Of a DNA stretch of 64,000 bases, positions 19,180 to 29,300 are shown in pieces. Below the pieces are notes generated by a model. The model was given only the letters and a program-made list of their open reading frames with translations. It made no database searches and was not told the DNA's origin. Position numbers and translations under genes: made by a program. The number at the start of each line of letters is the position of its first letter. The stretch's first letter is position 1. The stretch covers positions 62,001-126,000 of the forward strand of contig CAWDQE010000023.1 of NCBI GenBank assembly GCA_963804375.1. Reading direction: 5' to 3'. The DNA is from JANXQG01 sp963804375. Its GTDB lineage: Bacteria > Planctomycetota > Planctomycetia > Pirellulales > Thermoguttaceae.

Positions 19180-19449
19180 ATGACAATTCCAGAGAGTGAC
19201 AATCGCAGCAACCGGTGCCGAGCGCTCGACGAGCAGATTGCCGCCGAGCCGAAGATGCCGCCCCTTGAGTTGCCGCCCAATTCCTTTTCATCGTCCGTCG
19301 AGACGCATCTCGCGCGACGCCGGCGACGCCCCCTTGCGGTGGCAGGCGTGGTTGAAAATGGCCTGGTGCGGCCGCTCGACCCCACGGTGAAACTGCCGGA
19401 ACTCTCACGGGTCATCATCGTGGCGGCGGAGACATACTCCGAGGGTTGA
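19180..19449 (+). CDS. putative antitoxin (AF2212/DUF104-like C-terminus)
   Basis: An 89-residue protein from ATG 19180, with GAAAGGAA 10 nt upstream. The N-terminal half is charged and probably disordered. The C-terminal part VAGVVENGLVRPLDPTVKLP then ELSRVIIVAAE matches the VENG.VRPL.P..LPE.S.V pattern of AF2212-like small antitoxins. It follows the frameshifted toxin by 12 nt in the same orientation, the usual toxin-first order of BrnT modules. The pair lies in the relic island between half a tRNA and an integrase fragment, a common location for such modules. Confidence 0.55.
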   Translation: MTIPESDNRSNRCRALDEQIAAEPKMPPLELPPNSFSSSVETHLARRRRRPLAVAGVVENGLVRPLDPTVKLPELSRVIIVAAETYSEG

Positions 19450-19740
19450 TTTGTGTGTTCGCGAGTCGCCTGCGTAACGGTATGGTAGGAATAGAGGAAG
19501 CGGTCCATCAATTCCGCCAAGGTCGCGCCGTCGCCCTGCCGGCGCGGCGTGCGGCCGGCGTAAAGGTCTTCCCGCTGTTCCTGGAAGAGAGCGAGGGCCT
19601 CTTGCCAGTTTTCCCACGCCCCGAAGTAATGCAGCTTTCCCCTGATCTTTTTGCACCATTGACCGTTGCGATGCGCGGTGAGGGGGAATCCCTTGTAGCG
19701 CCTCGGTGGCTTGTGATTCGCGGCGCGGGTCGTTGTAGCT
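19446..19740 (-). pseudogene. N-terminal fragment of a tyrosine integrase
   Basis: Reading the minus strand from about 19740, one frame gives KPPRRYKGFPLTAHRNGQWC, then KKIRGKLHYFGAWENWQEAL, FQEQREDLYAGRTPRR and TLAELMDRFLYSY. This is the N-terminal arm-binding region of planctomycete phage-type integrases (consensus like YKGFPL..H..GQWAKKIRGK.HYFG). The match stops near 19446, where the sequence becomes the antisense of the antitoxin gene. The catalytic domain is therefore missing. No good start codon precedes it. It marks this stretch as the remains of an integrated element. Confidence 0.65.
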
Positions 19741-19875
19741 CTTACAAAATCGTGTATGATTAAGGCAGATGAAAGGTCGCTACCTATACCCTACTATGCG
19801 GGTTCGGTTGTCGCGCTAGATTGGGCTGTTATTAGTGAAGTGCATGGCAATCCGCAAGTCCTTTTGAAGAAACGA

Positions 19876-21090
19876 CTAATTGGCCACGAACTGCATGATC
19901 CGCATCGCGTGGCCGGACCCTTGGGTCTTCGGGCTGATGCGGAGCACCAGCGTGTGCGGGCCGGGAGACAAGTCGGTGCCCAACATAACTGTACGGGGAT
20001 AGTGCAGTCCCTTGCTGAAGGCGTGCAGCAGGTTTACTTCCGTCGGCTCCCGGCCATCGACGCGGGCCTCCACCACGCCAGCGTCCGGACCGGCAACGAT
20101 ATAGGCTCCCACCGCCGTGCCCGAGAACTTGAGGGTCAATTCCGCTCCCGGCTCGTCCGCGCAGAGCATGGGGATCTGCGTGAAGCGGCTTCGCGTCGAG
20201 CCCTTGAGATCCTTCCACGCCGGCACAGCCAGCCGCCAGCCCTGCTTGACGGATGCCTCCTTGGGATCGACGAATCGGCCGTTGGCGTAGCAGAGCGAGT
20301 CCAGCGGCTGCGGCATCGGGTAATCGACCATCGCCGCGCCAGCCGCCAGCGGCTTGCTCCACGCCCGGCTCATCAGCTCGTCGATCATGCTGGCACAGAT
20401 GGCGTTTCCGAACGGGGCCGGATGTACGCCGCCGAACTTCTCCCACGTCAGTTCGCCCGCGGCGATGCGCTCCGTTACCTCCTTGGCCAGGTGAATGGTC
20501 GAGATGCCGTAATGCCGGGCCACCTCTTCATGACTGGCGATGGACAACGGCACGCGGCCGGCGCGATAGGCGTCCATCATGTCCGGGTTGACGAAGTAGG
20601 TAATCACAATGTCCATTTTCGGATTGTGTCGCCGTGCCTGACGCAGAATGCCCTCCAGGCCGCGGATGCACTCACGGCGGGCGTGGTGCGCATCCTGGTC
20701 GTCATTGACGGCGAACTCGATGAAGAACAGGTCCACCGGCCCCTTGCTGAGCACGTCGCTTTGCAGCCGGAACGCGCCGGTGGTCGAGCAGGTCGACGCG
20801 ATGCCGGCGGCGGTGAAGACGAACTCGGTATTGGGGAACCGCCGCTTGAGGATCCCGCAGACCATCGGCCGATAGCCTTCCATCTCGGTGATCGAGCCTC
20901 CGATAAAGGCCACGTGCCCCTTCTTCGCCCGCTCGAACTGGAGCCTGGCGTTGGCCAGGCTGCCGCGGAGACAGATGTCCCCTTCCCTCGCCACCTTCCT
21001 TTCGGCGGCCTGTAAGTCGGCCGCACCCCGCAGGTCGAGGGCCACGATCCTCACGCCGAGAAGCACGCCCAAAATCAAGTTTCGTTGCAC
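19876..21090 (-). CDS. SGNH/GDSL-family hydrolase, exported
   Basis: GTG 21090 after GGGAG gives a short signal peptide (NLILGVLLGVRIVALDLRGA). The SGNH serine is in HVAFIGGSITEMEGYRPMV (block I). A block III-like NDDQDAHH follows FFIEFAVNDD, and the terminal catalytic His is probably in KFGGVHPAPFGN. The C-terminal ~130 residues look like a beta-sandwich carbohydrate- or ligand-binding part. Members deacetylate carbohydrates or act on related esters. It overlaps the end of the GH127 gene by 16 bp, so the two are translationally linked in a minus-strand operon with the esterase at 23327-24412. Confidence 0.8.
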   Translation of the reverse strand: MQRNLILGVLLGVRIVALDLRGAADLQAAERKVAREGDICLRGSLANARLQFERAKKGHVAFIGGSITEMEGYRPMVCGILKRRFPNTEFVFTAAGIASTCSTTGAFRLQSDVLSKGPVDLFFIEFAVNDDQDAHHARRECIRGLEGILRQARRHNPKMDIVITYFVNPDMMDAYRAGRVPLSIASHEEVARHYGISTIHLAKEVTERIAAGELTWEKFGGVHPAPFGNAICASMIDELMSRAWSKPLAAGAAMVDYPMPQPLDSLCYANGRFVDPKEASVKQGWRLAVPAWKDLKGSTRSRFTQIPMLCADEPGAELTLKFSGTAVGAYIVAGPDAGVVEARVDGREPTEVNLLHAFSKGLHYPRTVMLGTDLSPGPHTLVLRISPKTQGSGHAMRIMQFVAN

Positions 21091-23189
21091 AGTATCATCT
21101 CCCGACGATGTTCTCTTGTGACGCTGTTGTCTTGCGTTTCGGTGACTTCTGCACGCGACGATGGACATGCTCTACCTCTTTGAATGTGCATGTCAGCCGA
21201 GTTCTTTGGCGCCCGGCCGTTGAAGCATGCTTCGATGCTGTCCGCCGGAAAACACCATGACGCGTCCCAAGGTGCCGGCCTGGTGCGGAACCACACGGTC
21301 ATCTCGTTCGGGCCACGGTTTTCCCAGAGGCAATAGGGGATCGCGGTGATCGCGTCGCCCTTGCCCGGAGGAATGATCTTCACCGCCACGATACCGCCCA
21401 ATAAGTTCGGCCGCTCCACGACCTCAAACCGCGCGTCCTTGCTCAGTACTTTGGCGAGCACCTTGCCGCCGTTGTCAGCACCTTCGGCACAATAGACCAG
21501 CGGGCCGCGCTCGATGGCGTACTTATCTGCGTCGTCCTTCACCGCCGCATGGGCCACTATCCGCCGTACCGGCATCGGCAGATCCAGCTCGATCTTGTCG
21601 CCGGCCTGCCAAGTACGGTGGATCTGGGCGAAGCCTTTGTTGAGCACCAGCGCGACGGGCTGGCCGTTCAGCACCAATTTGACCTCGGGCTTCAGACCGT
21701 CGTCGTAGCGATAGAGGTCGCTCGGCACGGGTTCGTTACGGGCCCAGCCGGGGATGCGAACATTGAGCGTAAAGGCCGCCTCCGTCTGCGGCGTGACGGT
21801 GATGGTCACCTTGCCGTCCCAGGGATAGCGTGTCTCCTGCTTCAGTTCGACCGGCGTCTTGGCCACAACCATCCGTGCCGTCCCGGCGGCAAACAAGTTC
21901 ACGTACACCTCGCCCTCGCGCATGGCATAGAAATAACCGGCCAGCTCCGGCAGGAAACGGACCACGTTGACCGGGCAGCAGGCACAGCCGAACCAAGGGC
22001 TGCGCTTGTAGCCGGCGCCGCTGGCCAACGGGTTCGGGTAGAAGAACTCGCGACCCGTCAGGGCAACGCCCGAGAGGAAGCCGTTGTAGATCACCCTTTC
22101 CAGCACGTCGAGGTACTTGGCATCGCCGTGCAGCAAGAACATTCGCTGGTTCCACAGGGCGTTGGCGATAGCCGCACAGGTTTCGTTGTAGGCGGTAGCA
22201 TTGGGCAGCTCGTAGTTCTCGCCGAAGGCCTCGCCGGCGTGCCGGGCACCGATGCCGCCGGTGAGGTAGAGTTTCTTGGCCACTACGTTTTCCCAAATGC
22301 GGTCGATGGCCTTGGTGTACGCCTCGTCGCCGGTCAAGGCGGCCACATCGGCGACACCGGCGTAAAGATAACCGGCGCGGACGGCATGGCCGACGGCCTC
22401 ATCTTGCTCCACGACCGGCTTGTGGTCCTGGTTGTAGTCACCGTAGAGCTTGTGGGTCTCAGCCCGGCCGCGGATATCGATCAGAAACTTCGCCAGGTTG
22501 AGATACTTCACCTCGCCGGTCACGCGGTACAACTTGGTCAAGCCGATCTCGATGACCTGGTGCCCAGGCGGGTTCTGGAGCTTGCCCGGCCCGAACTCGC
22601 GGGCAATAAGGTCGGCGTTCTTGATCGCCACGTCGAGCAGGGTCCGCTTGCCGGTGGCCTGATAATGGGCCACGGCCGCCTCATACAAATGGCCGACGTT
22701 ATAGAGCTCGTGGCTGGATGCCTCGTTGACCCAACGAGCCTTGCCCGACATGCCGGGCATCTTTTCCGGAGGCAGGAGTCGCCGCGCGGTGTACAGGTAT
22801 CCGTCCCGCTCCTGCGCCGCGGCGATCTTTGCGATCAGGTCGTCCAGATACTTGTCGAGCTGCGGGTCGGGCTCCAGCGCAAGCGAATAAGCAGCACCCT
22901 CGATCACCTTGTACACGTCGGAATCGTCGAAAGGAATGCCGCGGAATTCGCCTTTCATCAGCCCGCCAGCCTTGGCAAAGTTGTCGATGCGGCCGGTCTC
23001 CTCGCACTTCTGGAAGTCGTACCGCACAGTGACCTTCCGGTTGGTCTCCATCCGCGGTCGCCAGAAGCCGTCTTGCACGCTGACGGCGGTAAATGGCACG
23101 GGCTGAATCGGATAATCCTTGGGCGGCGCGGCCGGTGCCGTTGACGATAACAAGCAGACTAGCACGAGGAACTTTGCGATAGTATTCAT
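21075..23189 (-). CDS. GH127 (DUF1680) beta-L-arabinofuranosidase, secreted
   Basis: The 704-residue protein begins with a signal peptide (FLVLVCLLSSTAPAAP). It has the DUF1680 fold with all expected blocks: DGFWRPRMETNRKVTVRYDF, HELYNVGHLYEAAVAHYQAT, ELPNATAYNETCAAIANALW and WFGCACCPVNVVRFLPELAG. The cysteines at about residues 402, 404 and 405 match the zinc site and nucleophilic cysteine of GH127, and the glutamate of NETCAA the zinc/acid residue. These enzymes release L-arabinofuranose from arabinan or hydroxyproline-linked chains. The last ~30 residues, after FNGRAPKNSAD, look atypical, so a late frameshift is possible. It is second in a three-gene minus-strand operon. Confidence 0.88.
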   Translation of the reverse strand: MNTIAKFLVLVCLLSSTAPAAPPKDYPIQPVPFTAVSVQDGFWRPRMETNRKVTVRYDFQKCEETGRIDNFAKAGGLMKGEFRGIPFDDSDVYKVIEGAAYSLALEPDPQLDKYLDDLIAKIAAAQERDGYLYTARRLLPPEKMPGMSGKARWVNEASSHELYNVGHLYEAAVAHYQATGKRTLLDVAIKNADLIAREFGPGKLQNPPGHQVIEIGLTKLYRVTGEVKYLNLAKFLIDIRGRAETHKLYGDYNQDHKPVVEQDEAVGHAVRAGYLYAGVADVAALTGDEAYTKAIDRIWENVVAKKLYLTGGIGARHAGEAFGENYELPNATAYNETCAAIANALWNQRMFLLHGDAKYLDVLERVIYNGFLSGVALTGREFFYPNPLASGAGYKRSPWFGCACCPVNVVRFLPELAGYFYAMREGEVYVNLFAAGTARMVVAKTPVELKQETRYPWDGKVTITVTPQTEAAFTLNVRIPGWARNEPVPSDLYRYDDGLKPEVKLVLNGQPVALVLNKGFAQIHRTWQAGDKIELDLPMPVRRIVAHAAVKDDADKYAIERGPLVYCAEGADNGGKVLAKVLSKDARFEVVERPNLLGGIVAVKIIPPGKGDAITAIPYCLWENRGPNEMTVWFRTRPAPWDASWCFPADSIEACFNGRAPKNSADMHIQRGRACPSSRAEVTETQDNSVTREHRREMILCNET

Positions 23190-23326
23190 GGTTGTTGTAA
23201 CTTTCAGCCGGTATTTCTCATTTTCGGCGACGCTCGGATACGCTTCGAGCAGGACAATCCTCCCATGTTAGCAAGGGGCTGCGTCACTTTCCAGCAGGAG
23301 CCCGCATCGCTGTACCCACGTACCCG

Positions 23327-24412
23327 TCACGTTACCGTAGGTGTAATCCAGGGCGAGGACGTCCTTGCGCCATCCGCGCGGCCATCCAACGCCGGAAGTA
23401 GGCCAGCGAGCTTCGTAGCGCGTTTAAGCTTGGCCAGCTTGGCAATCAAGAACTCGCCGATGCTGCGGTACTTGAGGTCCGTTGCCCCAGGATACGCCAG
23501 GTGGCACTCCACGCCCACGCTTCGGCACTTTTCCTGGAGCTTCACACCGAAATTGGCTGTGTGTGTCGGGTCCTTCTGCTCCTGGCCCAAGGCGGGCGGC
23601 GCACCGTAGGCGAGAAAGATCGGCGGATCGTCGGCCGTGACCAGCTCGTAGGGCGAGTATTCCTTGATCCACGGCAGGACTTTCTCCCGCCCTTCGAGGA
23701 ACTCCTGGAACTGCGATTTGCCGGCCTTCTTGTCGCCCGTGAAGCCGAAGGCATGTCCGCCGTAGGTGCTGTTCGGCGTCCACTCCTTCATCTGCTTGGG
23801 GTCGAGCGAAGTTTGTGCGACGTTCACCGCGGCGCAGGTCAGGCGGGTGGACTCGCGGGCGATCGGATCGCTGCTCTTCGGGTCGGCCATATCGTCGTGG
23901 AAGGCCAGCCACAGGCTGGAGCAGGCACCGGCCGACCCGCCGGTGGCGCCGATGCGGGTCTTGTCGATGTTCCATTCCTTGGCCTTGCTGCGGACGAATT
24001 GCAGGGCGCGGGCGGCATCGTGCAGCGGCCACTCAACCGGCGGCTTCACGCCGGCCTTGGTGGCTTCGGAGACGAAGCGGTACTCGATAGACACGACCGA
24101 GATGCCGGCCTTCAGGTACCCGCTCGGGTTGAATGCTTTGTTGCCGCCCATCCAGCCGCCGCCGTGGATGTGGAACACCACCGGTGTCGGCGTCGCAGAC
24201 TCGGCCTTGTAGAAATCGAGTACCTGCTTGGGATGCGTGCCATAGGGCACGTCGGCCAAGGTCGGCTTCGGGCCGGACTGCGGCTTGGCAGCCGGCTTTG
24301 CCTGGGACTTAGCGGGCTTGTTGGTATCCGCCGCGGTCGCGGCTGATACGCCGCTCCAGGCCAATGCCGCTGCGCAGATCACAAACCAGCGGGTGACAAT
24401 ACGCGTCTTCAT
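23327..24412 (-). CDS. secreted alpha/beta-hydrolase esterase (BD-FAE/acetyl-esterase type)
   Basis: ATG 24412 starts a signal peptide (VTRWFVICAAALAWSGVSAA) and a Lys/Ala/Pro-rich linker. The hydrolase core has the oxyanion motif VVFHIHGGGWMGG and nucleophile elbow GATGGSAGACSS, with the serine at about residue 160. A catalytic Asp/His pair probably falls in the C-terminal region, but the final ~25 residues are unusual and may be shifted. Members remove acetyl or feruloyl groups from plant polysaccharides. It is the first gene of the minus-strand arabinan/ester operon and diverges from the oxidoreductase at 24567 with a 154-bp shared promoter region. Confidence 0.8.
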   Translation of the reverse strand: MKTRIVTRWFVICAAALAWSGVSAATAADTNKPAKSQAKPAAKPQSGPKPTLADVPYGTHPKQVLDFYKAESATPTPVVFHIHGGGWMGGNKAFNPSGYLKAGISVVSIEYRFVSEATKAGVKPPVEWPLHDAARALQFVRSKAKEWNIDKTRIGATGGSAGACSSLWLAFHDDMADPKSSDPIARESTRLTCAAVNVAQTSLDPKQMKEWTPNSTYGGHAFGFTGDKKAGKSQFQEFLEGREKVLPWIKEYSPYELVTADDPPIFLAYGAPPALGQEQKDPTHTANFGVKLQEKCRSVGVECHLAYPGATDLKYRSIGEFLIAKLAKLKRATKLAGLLPALDGRADGARTSSPWITPTVT

Positions 24413-24566
24413 CGTTTCTCTCTCCGGGTTGGTTGTTACACGGACCATTCCCGGATCATAATGTCCGACGTCGGCAAACGCCAGTAGCCCGGTTGCTTTC
24501 CAGTTTGGCTTGATTTACAACAGGTTTGTTTACCATAACCATTCGCACACACGAAGGAGCAAGACC

Positions 24567-25920
24567 ATGCATCGCTCGTTTGCCCGGATTGATGAGAAGC
24601 CCCGAAAAACCTCGCGCCGAGAGGTGCTCAAGCTCGGCGCCACAGCGGCCGTGGGCACGGCACTAGCCGGCGCTAACGTGCCATGGGTCCACGCGGCCGA
24701 GAACAATACGATCCGGCTGGCATTGATCGGCTGTGGCGGCCGAGGCTGCGGTGCCGTGGGAGATGCCTTCTCCGTGGCCGGCGGCCCTATCCAGCTTTAT
24801 GCCATGGCCGACCTCACGGACGATCGCGTGCAGCGCGCCGCAGCGCATATTGACCAGGGAATTCGGTGAGCGGGTCGCGGTCCTGCCTGAGCGACGATTT
24901 GCCGGTTTCGACGCCTTCCGCGGTGCGATCGACTGCCTGCGTCCCGGCGACGTGGCGATGCTGACGGCCTATGCCTACTGCCGTCCCCGGCAGCTTGAAT
25001 ATGCCGTCAGCAAGGGCGTCAACGTTTTCATGGAGAAGTCATTCGCACCCGATCCGGCCGGCTGCCGCCGGATTCTCGTCGCCGGCCAGGAGGCTGCCAA
25101 GCGCAATCTCAAGATTGCCCTGGGGCTGCAATGCCGTCATAGCGTCGCCCGGCAAGCGTTGATCGAGGAGATCCGTCGCGGAGCGCTCGGCGATATTGAA
25201 CTGGTGCGGGCCACGCGGGGTTGGGGCGGGTCGTTCCTGGCCAAGCCGCCCGCCGGCACCGACCATGTCGCCTGGCAGATCGACAACCGCCTGCATTTCC
25301 TTTGGGCATCGACGGGGATGTTGTCAGAGATGCTGATCCACCAGATCGACGAATGCTGCTGGATCAAGGACGCCTGGCCGGTCTCGGCAACGGGCAAAGG
25401 CACATTCGCGAACAGGCCCGGCAACTGCGCCCAGAACTTCGACACCTATTCGATCGAATACATCTTCCCAGACGGCGGCAAGGCCGTGGTCGAGAACGTC
25501 GATCCGTTCGCTACGTTCATCCACGGCAGCCAGCGGGCCGCGCAGTTCTCCGGCAACGTCCACGCGGCCACGGTGCATATCTACAAGGGCAAGGACATTG
25601 CCAAGGACCAGATCAAGTGGGCCGCCGCCGCCGAGTCACGGAGCCCGTGGCAGGCCGAGTGGAAGGATCTGATCGACGCGATCCGCAACGATCGGCCGTA
25701 CAACGAAGCCGAGCGGGCAATCAAGGCGAACCTGGCAGCGATCATGGGCCGGGCGGCTGTTCACATGGGCCGCGCGGTTACGTGGGACGAAGTGACGAAG
25801 TCAACGTTCGCCTTCGCCCCGCAGGCCGATCACCTGAAGTTCGGCGGTCCCGCACCTGTACAACCCGACGTCCAGGGCGACTATCCCGTGCCGATTCCCG
25901 GCAAGTGGGTCGAGGTATGA
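24567..25920 (+). CDS. Tat-exported Gfo/Idh/MocA-family oxidoreductase, frameshifted
   Basis: ATG 24567 follows GAAGGAGC. The N-terminus has a twin-arginine signal (KTSRREVLKLGATAAVGTAL), then the Rossmann motif LALIGCGGRGCGAVGDA. At about 24855 the frame changes: ...AAAHIDQ in the first frame (stop at 24869) continues as EFGERVAVLPERRFAGFDAF in the next to 25920. One extra G in a GGG run (CCAGGGAATTC) accounts for it. The second part has the EKSFAPD-like EKP position, the RATRGWGG segment and a C-terminal GRAVTWDEVTKS. Exported members are abundant in Planctomycetes and probably oxidise or isomerise sugars with bound NAD(P). The rejoined length is about 450 residues. Confidence 0.82.
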
Positions 25921-26347
25921 TGGGCCGCCGTCAACAACGCCGGTCAAGCACAAGCCTGGTTTGGCCGGCTACTTCGCTGCCAAAGAACGCAAGGGCCTCT
26001 TTTCACCCTGCCGGCACTGGCAGGCCCTTGGTCATGGCCTTCGACGACCCCTCGGTGGACGCCGATCTGCGCGAGACTCTGGCTGCGCACGAGATCGTGC
26101 TTGGGGAGGAGTGGGCGGACGGACGGCCCCGTCTTGGCTTGGTCCGTGTCACTGAGGGCGATGAGGGTCTGGAATAACGGATGAACACCGGGGACGCGGT
26201 AGCGGATGTCAAGAACAATTGGGGCCCTTGGCGGCCAATTTGCCACGCCAGAGGTAGCCGTTTCTTCCGATCGGAGGGGATAGCGGTGCATTTCCTTGCC
26301 TGCGGCGGTGTGCCCTTCGAATGTCGCTAGTCGAGCCTAGACTTGTT
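25921..26347. other. intergenic gap of ~430 bp with one tiny ORF
   Basis: No established gene. A 47-residue frame from ATG 26034 to TAA 26177 (MAFDDPSVDADLRETLAAHE, ending VTEGDEGLE) has protein-like, acidic composition. It may be a small gene or the relic of a larger one. I see no clear ribosome binding site or terminator. Confidence 0.3.
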
Positions 26348-29300
26348 TCATAACCACAAGTCCAGGCCGCTGGACGCCAAGAGTTGGTCGACCACGTTGC
26401 TCTTCAAGCTTGCGGGCTGGACGCCGCTCGTCGTGCCGACGTCCAATTCTGCGCGGACCGGACCAACGATGACCAAACGCCGGTTCGTTGGAGCGAAGGG
26501 ATTGTAGGGAGTGGAGACACCGGAAACGCTAATGCTGAATGTCTGCTGCATCGTATCGCCAAACTGGTCCCTTGCCAGCACGGTCACGGTGTTCGATCCC
26601 TTTTGGAAAACATTCGGCACCCAGGTCACGAGGCCGGTCGAGGCGTTGATGCTCATGCCGGCCGGCGCGGCACCGAGCAAGAAGGTGATCTCCTGGCCGG
26701 AGCCAGCGTTGGTCTTGACTTGGTAGCTGTATTTCTGGCCGATGGTCGCGGATTTGACCGCGGGCGAAGCGATCGTCGGTGGCGTCGAGGAAACACGAGT
26801 CACCGTTGGCGGCGTGGCTGTCGCCGCCCCAAACACGTACGCTGCCCCTTGGTCGACATTCGCGCCAACGGCGGCTCCCGGCGCTCCGACCACCAGCGTG
26901 CCGCCGCTGATTGCAACCGAGCCGCCGAATTCGTCAACCCCCGCGGCGTCAGAGGCAGTGACTTTGGCCGTCTCGGTCATGTTCGCCCAGCCAGCGGCCG
27001 GCATCGTGAACACGTACGCTGCTCCCGGGCTACTGCTGCCGAAATCGCCTCCCGGCGATCCAACTACGATGGTGTTTCCGCTGATCGCAACCGATTCGCC
27101 GAAATTGTCGCTTGCAGCGTCGTCCGAGCTGGCGAGCTTGGAGGTCTGGGTCATGTTGGACCAGCCGGACGCAGGCTCCGTGAACACGTAAGCCGCGCCA
27201 GGGCCGTCAACGACGCTGGGAGCACCCGGCGTGGTGGCTGCGACTTCGGAAAACGGCGCACCGACCACGATAGTGTTACCGTCAATGGAAACCGACGCCC
27301 CGAAGTTGTAGTATGCTCCGCCGTCCGACGCAGTGAGTTTGGCCGTCTGGGTCATGTTCGCCCAGCCCGAACTTGGCTCAGCAAACACATAGGCCGCCGC
27401 GGGCGAATCGTTTACGCCGGGGGTGAAGAAATAGCAATCTCCAAAGTAGGTGACCTCTCCGACGACGACTGTATTGCCGCTGATCGCGACCGACGTGCCG
27501 AAGAGGTAGCCGCCGTCGGTCGAAGTGAGCTTGGCGGTTTGCGTCATGTTCCTCCAACCCGTGCCGGGCTCGACGAAGACATAAGCGGCCCCCGGGGACG
27601 GATTCATCAGGCATGCCGTAGGATTGAAACGCGAGCCGACGACGATGGTGTTGCCGCTAATTGCGACCGAGTTGCCGAATGAGAACTCGCCGCCAAAGCC
27701 GAGGGCATTGGGTAAAGCGCCGAGAGCGGGAACGCTGCTGCTCACTGCGTCATTGGCCGCCGTGAGTTTGGCGGTCTGGTTCATATTGGCCCAGCCCGTG
27801 CTCGGCTCGGTGAAAACATAGGCCGCCCCTTGATATTGGCTATTAGAACCATTCAGGGCATCCGGCGCGCCGACCACGATTGTGTTGCCGTCGATCGCGA
27901 CCGCGCCGCCGAAGTCGTCGTTGGCCGTGCCATCGGAGGCCGTGAGTTTGGCAATCTGGGTCATGTTCGCCCAGCCCGAGCCGGACTCGGTGAAGACGTA
28001 GGCCGTTCCCTGCTGGTAGACTCCGTCGACCGTGGCGTCCGGCGCTCCGACGACCACGGTGTTGCCGCTGATTGCGACCGAATCGCCCAGGTCGTTCACA
28101 TACGCGCCGTCGGATGCCGTGAGCTTGGTTGCCTGGCTCATATTCGTCCAACCGGAACTCGGCTCGGTGAACACGTAGACCGCGCCGCGTGCGGGGTTGC
28201 TGCCGGTTGGCGGCGCCATCGCTCCAACCAACACCGTATCGCCACTGGCCAGGACGGAACTGCCAAATCCACCGTTCGCCGTGCCATCGGCCGCGGTGAA
28301 TTCGGCAGTCGGAGACATGTTCCTCCAGCCGGAGCTTGGCTCCGTGAATACAAAGGCTGCCCCTTCATCTGTGTTGCCACCCACCGTGGCGTATCGCGAT
28401 CCGGCCACCACCGTGCTGCCATTGATGCACAGCGACGTGCCCATGTTCATCATCCCGTTGGGCGCGGAAAGCTCAGCGATCTGAGTCGTGTTCGTCCAGC
28501 CGGAGGCAGGTTCCGTGAATACGTAGACCGCGTTTGGGCTACTAGTCTTGCCGCCGATCCCGATGCCCATCGCCGCAACCGCTATGGTGTTTCCGCTGAT
28601 CGAAACCGAGGCGCCGAAGTTATCGCCCGCCAAACCGTCGGAGGCGGTGAGCTTGGCCGTTTGAGTCATATTCGCCCAACCGGAAGGGGGTTCCGAAAAG
28701 ACGTAGGCCGCCCCTGCGCCGTTGGAGGGGCCAGACTCCGCGCCGACCACCACCGTGTTCGCGCTGATCGATACGGAACATCCGAAAATGTCGCCCGGCG
28801 TGCCGTCGGACGCGGAAAGTTCGGCCGTCTGAGTCATGTTCGCCCACCCGGAGGATGGCTTGGCGAATAGGTAAGCCGCCCCCACATCGCTTTGAGCGCC
28901 GAGGGGCGCGCCGATTGCTCCGACGACCACCGTGTTGCCGCTGATGGAAACCTCGCCGCCAAAGTAGTCGTTCGCCGTGCCATCGGACGGGGCGAGTTTG
29001 GCAGTCTCGGTCATGCTTGCCCAACCGGAGGCAGGCTCGGTGTAGACGTAAACCGTTCCTTGATCGTCGTTGCCGTTTACCGTGGCAAGCCCCGCTCCCA
29101 CGACCACCGTATTCCCGTTGATAGCGAGCGATTCGCCGAAACCATTGCCGACGGCGCCATCGGAGGGTTTGAGCACGGCCACCTGGGTCAAATTCGCCAG
29201 GCCGGGGCCGGAGCCAGTGAACACGCAGACACCGCCAGCCCCCCCCGCCACGACCGTGTTGCCACTGACCGCAATCGCCGGGCCGAAATTATCGTCTGCC

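Noticed and set aside
19756..21015. 419-codon plus-strand open frame opposite the SGNH hydrolase
   Set aside because: No family features; the minus strand has signal peptide and SGNH blocks.
21549..23144. 531-codon plus-strand open frame opposite GH127
   Set aside because: Mirror of a gene with the complete GH127 cysteine motif; composition typical of antisense in high-GC DNA.
26384..27682. 432-codon plus-strand open frame opposite the FG-GAP gene
   Set aside because: Its internal repetition only mirrors the repeats of the real gene.
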